DNA of 64,000 nt, from assembly GCA_964441775.1 (NCBI GenBank), contig CAYTVL010000008.1:62001-126000 (forward strand). The letters are read 5' to 3'. Source of the DNA: SYOC01 sp964441775. GTDB taxonomy: Bacteria > Desulfobacterota > Binatia > Bin18. The notes under the pieces were generated by a model that worked only from the letters and a program-made list of their open reading frames with translations, was not told the origin of the DNA and made no database searches. The translations under genes and the position numbers were made by a program. Positions 61,705-64,000 of this stretch are shown here, piece after piece. Each line of letters starts with the position of its first letter. Positions within the stretch are counted from its first letter, which is position 1.

Positions 61705-63966
61705 ATGTTTGTTCGCTCGTGCCTGTGGGGAGCGCGTCATCGCCCGCTGGTATTAACTTTCATCGTCCTGACGCTCTGTCTTTTCGGACTTTTCGCAAGG
61801 CACGTCTCGTTTTCTTCTCGCTTGTCGGACTACTATCCCAGTCAACACCCGCATGTGAAACTCTATCAAGAGTTCACCGACATGCTCAAAATGACGAACA
61901 CCGTAATCGTGACCGTTACTGTACGAGAGGGAACAATTTTTACTTCTGAGACATTAGGAAAAATTCATCGGCTGACCGTCGGTCTCCTCGACACGAAAGG
62001 CGTGAATCCTTTCGAAGTCATGTCTCTCACACATCCGCGTTTAAAAAATATCAATGTACGGAGTGAAGGCATTAAGATCTTGCCTATCGTGGAGCATCCC
62101 GAGCAGTCCCAGTCACCTGAAGAACTCCTCCAGATCAAAAATGCTGTCTACACCAACCTTGGCGTTCGTGGGATCTATGTTTCGCCGGATGAAAAAACGG
62201 CCCTCATCCGCGCAGGGTTTTGGGATGGCATGGCGGAGCCCCGCGCCGTGCTTTCTCGATTGCAAACCCTCGCGGAAAGCGAGCAAGACGCGACAACTGA
62301 CGTCTACTTCACCGGCAATCTCGTGCTGGCGGCGTGGATCATCAACGCCGCGCCCCGTTTTTTGCTGTTCATGGTCATTAGCGCGGTGATAGCGTTGTTT
62401 TTTGCCAGCCAACTGTTGGGATTTGGCGGCAGCGGCGGCGTGCTGGTGGTGAATCTCATTGGCGCCCTCTGCGGATTCGGTCTCCTCAGCCTCAGCGGAC
62501 GGGCCTTAGACCCGCTCGCCCTTACCGCGCTTTTTCCTCTCTGCCTGCGTGGCGCAGCCCTGGTGAGCCAATGGGGCACGGGTCTCAAGCACTCCTACGC
62601 AAGCGTTGTGGCTCCTTTCGCCCGGGAGGCCGCCCGTGAGCAGGCGCTTACACACACGGCTGCAACTTTAGGTTGGTCTCTGAATTGGGCGCTTTGCGTC
62701 GATGCGGCTGTTTTACTGCTGTTAACCCGTTCTGACGTGCCGGCTATACAAGCGTTGGGATATCTGAGCGCCGGCTGGGTGGCTGGACTCTTTTTTTCGC
62801 TCTGGCTAATACTCCCCCTTTGGCCATTCGCCACCGCTCTGCACGCCCCGAGCGCACCGACTTGGGGGACGCGAATCGTAGAACAATGCGCAGTCTTCTT
62901 TCGCATTCTTGTGCGCCCCACCTCGGTTGTGCATGGGAGCCTTGCCGCTCTCGCGTTGCTTGGATTCATCGCCGCCGTGCAGCTCCAAGCGGGCCGGGCG
63001 TTGTTGGGCGCGACGCTTTTCCCGGATTCTCATCCGTTCAACAAGGCGTTCTCGTTGGTCAATGACAAGTTTATTGGCGTGAATCAGCTCATCGTCATTG
63101 CTCGCGCTCCCAAAGACGCCGCCTTTCGTGACCCCAAAGCGCTCGAAGCCTTAGAAGCGTTTCAGCACTATATGGCCAACGACGAGCAATTCGGCGGCTC
63201 TCTAGCCATCACCGGTCTCACCAAGTCCCTCACTCGGATGTTTCATGAAAACGTGCCCAAATGGGAGATCATCCCGAATGACATCGACTCCGCGGGGCAA
63301 GTGATCTTTCGGATTATTTCTTCAGCAGCCACGCCCAGCGAAGTTGAACGCTTCTTATCGACCGATTACCATACGACGGCAGTCACCTTTTTTTACAAAA
63401 ACTACTCACCCGAGCTGGTGGAGCGCGTGTTGGCGCGTGCGCGCGCCTTCATTGCCCGGGAACAAAATGGCGTGGTCGAATTTCGCGTGGGCGGCGGTTT
63501 GTTTGGCGTGCTGGCGGCGATGCACACTGCTGTTGAGCAATCGTACTGGCGTCTCCTCGGTATGCTCACCGTCTACGCCGCTTTGGGAGGATTGCTCAGC
63601 GGCAGATCTCTCCGCACCGCGCTGGGAATGACGACGGCGGTGCTGCTCTCACAAGGCGTGATGCTCTCAGTGCTCTGGCTAGGGCGCATTGATCTCAACG
63701 TCTATACTCTTCCTGCTGTGGTCGTTTGCGCTGGCGGCATTCTGATTCCAGCCCTGCTGATGCTGAACGCGGACGGCGACGCCTCGTCGCAGGGTTCGGG
63801 TTGTGCGGCGACGGGAATCATCATCGCGGCAGCGAGCGTCGTGTGGCTTTTTTCCCCTTTACGTTTACAATCAGATATGGGACTGCTCTTTGCAAGCTTC
63901 GCTGTCATCATGACGATTCTCCCGTTCTTGCTCACGGCGCTGATACGTCCGGCCAGGAAGGTGTAG
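61705..63966 (+). CDS. MMPL/RND-family transporter, second copy
   Basis: 753 aa with about 12 spans. It begins MFVRSCLWGARHRPLVLTFI; the periplasmic loop DYYPSQHPHVKLYQEF and MSLTHPRLKNINVR match the paralogue at 57898, yet sequence has diverged and it is about 80 aa shorter. AAGGAGGGGACT precedes the ATG. It is divergent from the propeller gene, 200 bp away. Second half has GRIDLNVYTLPAVVVCAGG where the paralogue has the catalytic-looking DYGYYVL; the Asp there is not conserved. Confidence 0.83.
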   Translation: MFVRSCLWGARHRPLVLTFIVLTLCLFGLFARHVSFSSRLSDYYPSQHPHVKLYQEFTDMLKMTNTVIVTVTVREGTIFTSETLGKIHRLTVGLLDTKGVNPFEVMSLTHPRLKNINVRSEGIKILPIVEHPEQSQSPEELLQIKNAVYTNLGVRGIYVSPDEKTALIRAGFWDGMAEPRAVLSRLQTLAESEQDATTDVYFTGNLVLAAWIINAAPRFLLFMVISAVIALFFASQLLGFGGSGGVLVVNLIGALCGFGLLSLSGRALDPLALTALFPLCLRGAALVSQWGTGLKHSYASVVAPFAREAAREQALTHTAATLGWSLNWALCVDAAVLLLLTRSDVPAIQALGYLSAGWVAGLFFSLWLILPLWPFATALHAPSAPTWGTRIVEQCAVFFRILVRPTSVVHGSLAALALLGFIAAVQLQAGRALLGATLFPDSHPFNKAFSLVNDKFIGVNQLIVIARAPKDAAFRDPKALEALEAFQHYMANDEQFGGSLAITGLTKSLTRMFHENVPKWEIIPNDIDSAGQVIFRIISSAATPSEVERFLSTDYHTTAVTFFYKNYSPELVERVLARARAFIAREQNGVVEFRVGGGLFGVLAAMHTAVEQSYWRLLGMLTVYAALGGLLSGRSLRTALGMTTAVLLSQGVMLSVLWLGRIDLNVYTLPAVVVCAGGILIPALLMLNADGDASSQGSGCAATGIIIAAASVVWLFSPLRLQSDMGLLFASFAVIMTILPFLLTALIRPARKV

Positions 63967-64000
63967 GAGAGGAGAACGTCGTAGACTTGAGACGAGAAGG

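Noticed and set aside
1..64000. CRISPR array, prophage, IS transposase
   Set aside because: No regularly spaced repeats, phage structural genes or transposase motifs found.

Overview
The window is a chromosomal stretch (roughly mid-50s % GC by eye) from an uncultivated-looking, metabolically versatile Gram-negative bacterium. The mixture of luciferase-like flavin monooxygenases, EthD proteins, CaiB-type CoA transferase, amidohydrolase, MMPL/RND pairs with a YCF48-like propeller, B12-dependent MetH and a NurA/HerA/Mre11 repair operon resembles Binatota/Desulfobacterota-like or Tectomicrobia genomes. That placement is inference from gene content; no rRNA is present to test it. One tRNA-Arg(CCT) is present. 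I see no CRISPR array, prophage or IS transposase.

Layout. 1-3.2 kb: DNA-end processing operon (NurA tail, HerA ATPase, SbcD/Mre11 nuclease). 3.2-11.2 kb: degradative genes (hydroxyacid dehydrogenase, pentenoate hydratase family, MFS exporter, HpaI-type aldolase, F420/LLM oxidoreductase, PPOX, enoyl-CoA hydratase) and a secreted barrel-like protein. 11.5-14.6 kb: a winged-helix/AAA/TPR regulator split into two frames and carrying three heptamer-repeat hairpins. 14.6-22 kb: a VapBC-like pair and more oxidoreductases. 22.05-24.88 kb: a short integron-type cassette array without integrase (CALIN): two clear 100-bp attC sites, one degenerate attC, and cassettes for hicAB, an FAD monooxygenase and a GNAT acetyltransferase, all on the minus strand. 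25.2-34.3 kb: a Cys-rich secreted micropeptide, an amidohydrolase, a [2Fe-2S] protein, an LLM monooxygenase with DUF35 and thiolase-like proteins, tRNA-Arg, MsrP and an MBL lipoprotein, and a CoA transferase. 34.5-40 kb: metH, a sirtuin with a 51-aa membrane protein, and an alpha/beta hydrolase. 40.2-49.3 kb: the Kdp potassium pump region, including a 27-aa leader membrane peptide, kdpF, kdpA, kdpB, kdpC, a PII-like gene, a stand-alone KdpD sensor domain, a separate histidine kinase and a response regulator without a DNA-binding domain. 49.3-53.8 kb: two NtrC-type sigma-54 regulators and a degenerate kinase. 54-57.7 kb: mltG, a low-complexity membrane protein and a MoxR ATPase. 57.9-64 kb: two divergent MMPL/RND transporters with a YCF48-like propeller protein.

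The most notable items are the attC cassette array, the 7-bp-periodic hairpin repeats that sit inside and at the break of a regulator gene, the micropeptides missed by ordinary gene calling (25205-25354, 38087-38242, 40241-40324), and the rewired Kdp locus, where PII, a solo KdpD sensor and a separate two-component pair replace the usual KdpDE.
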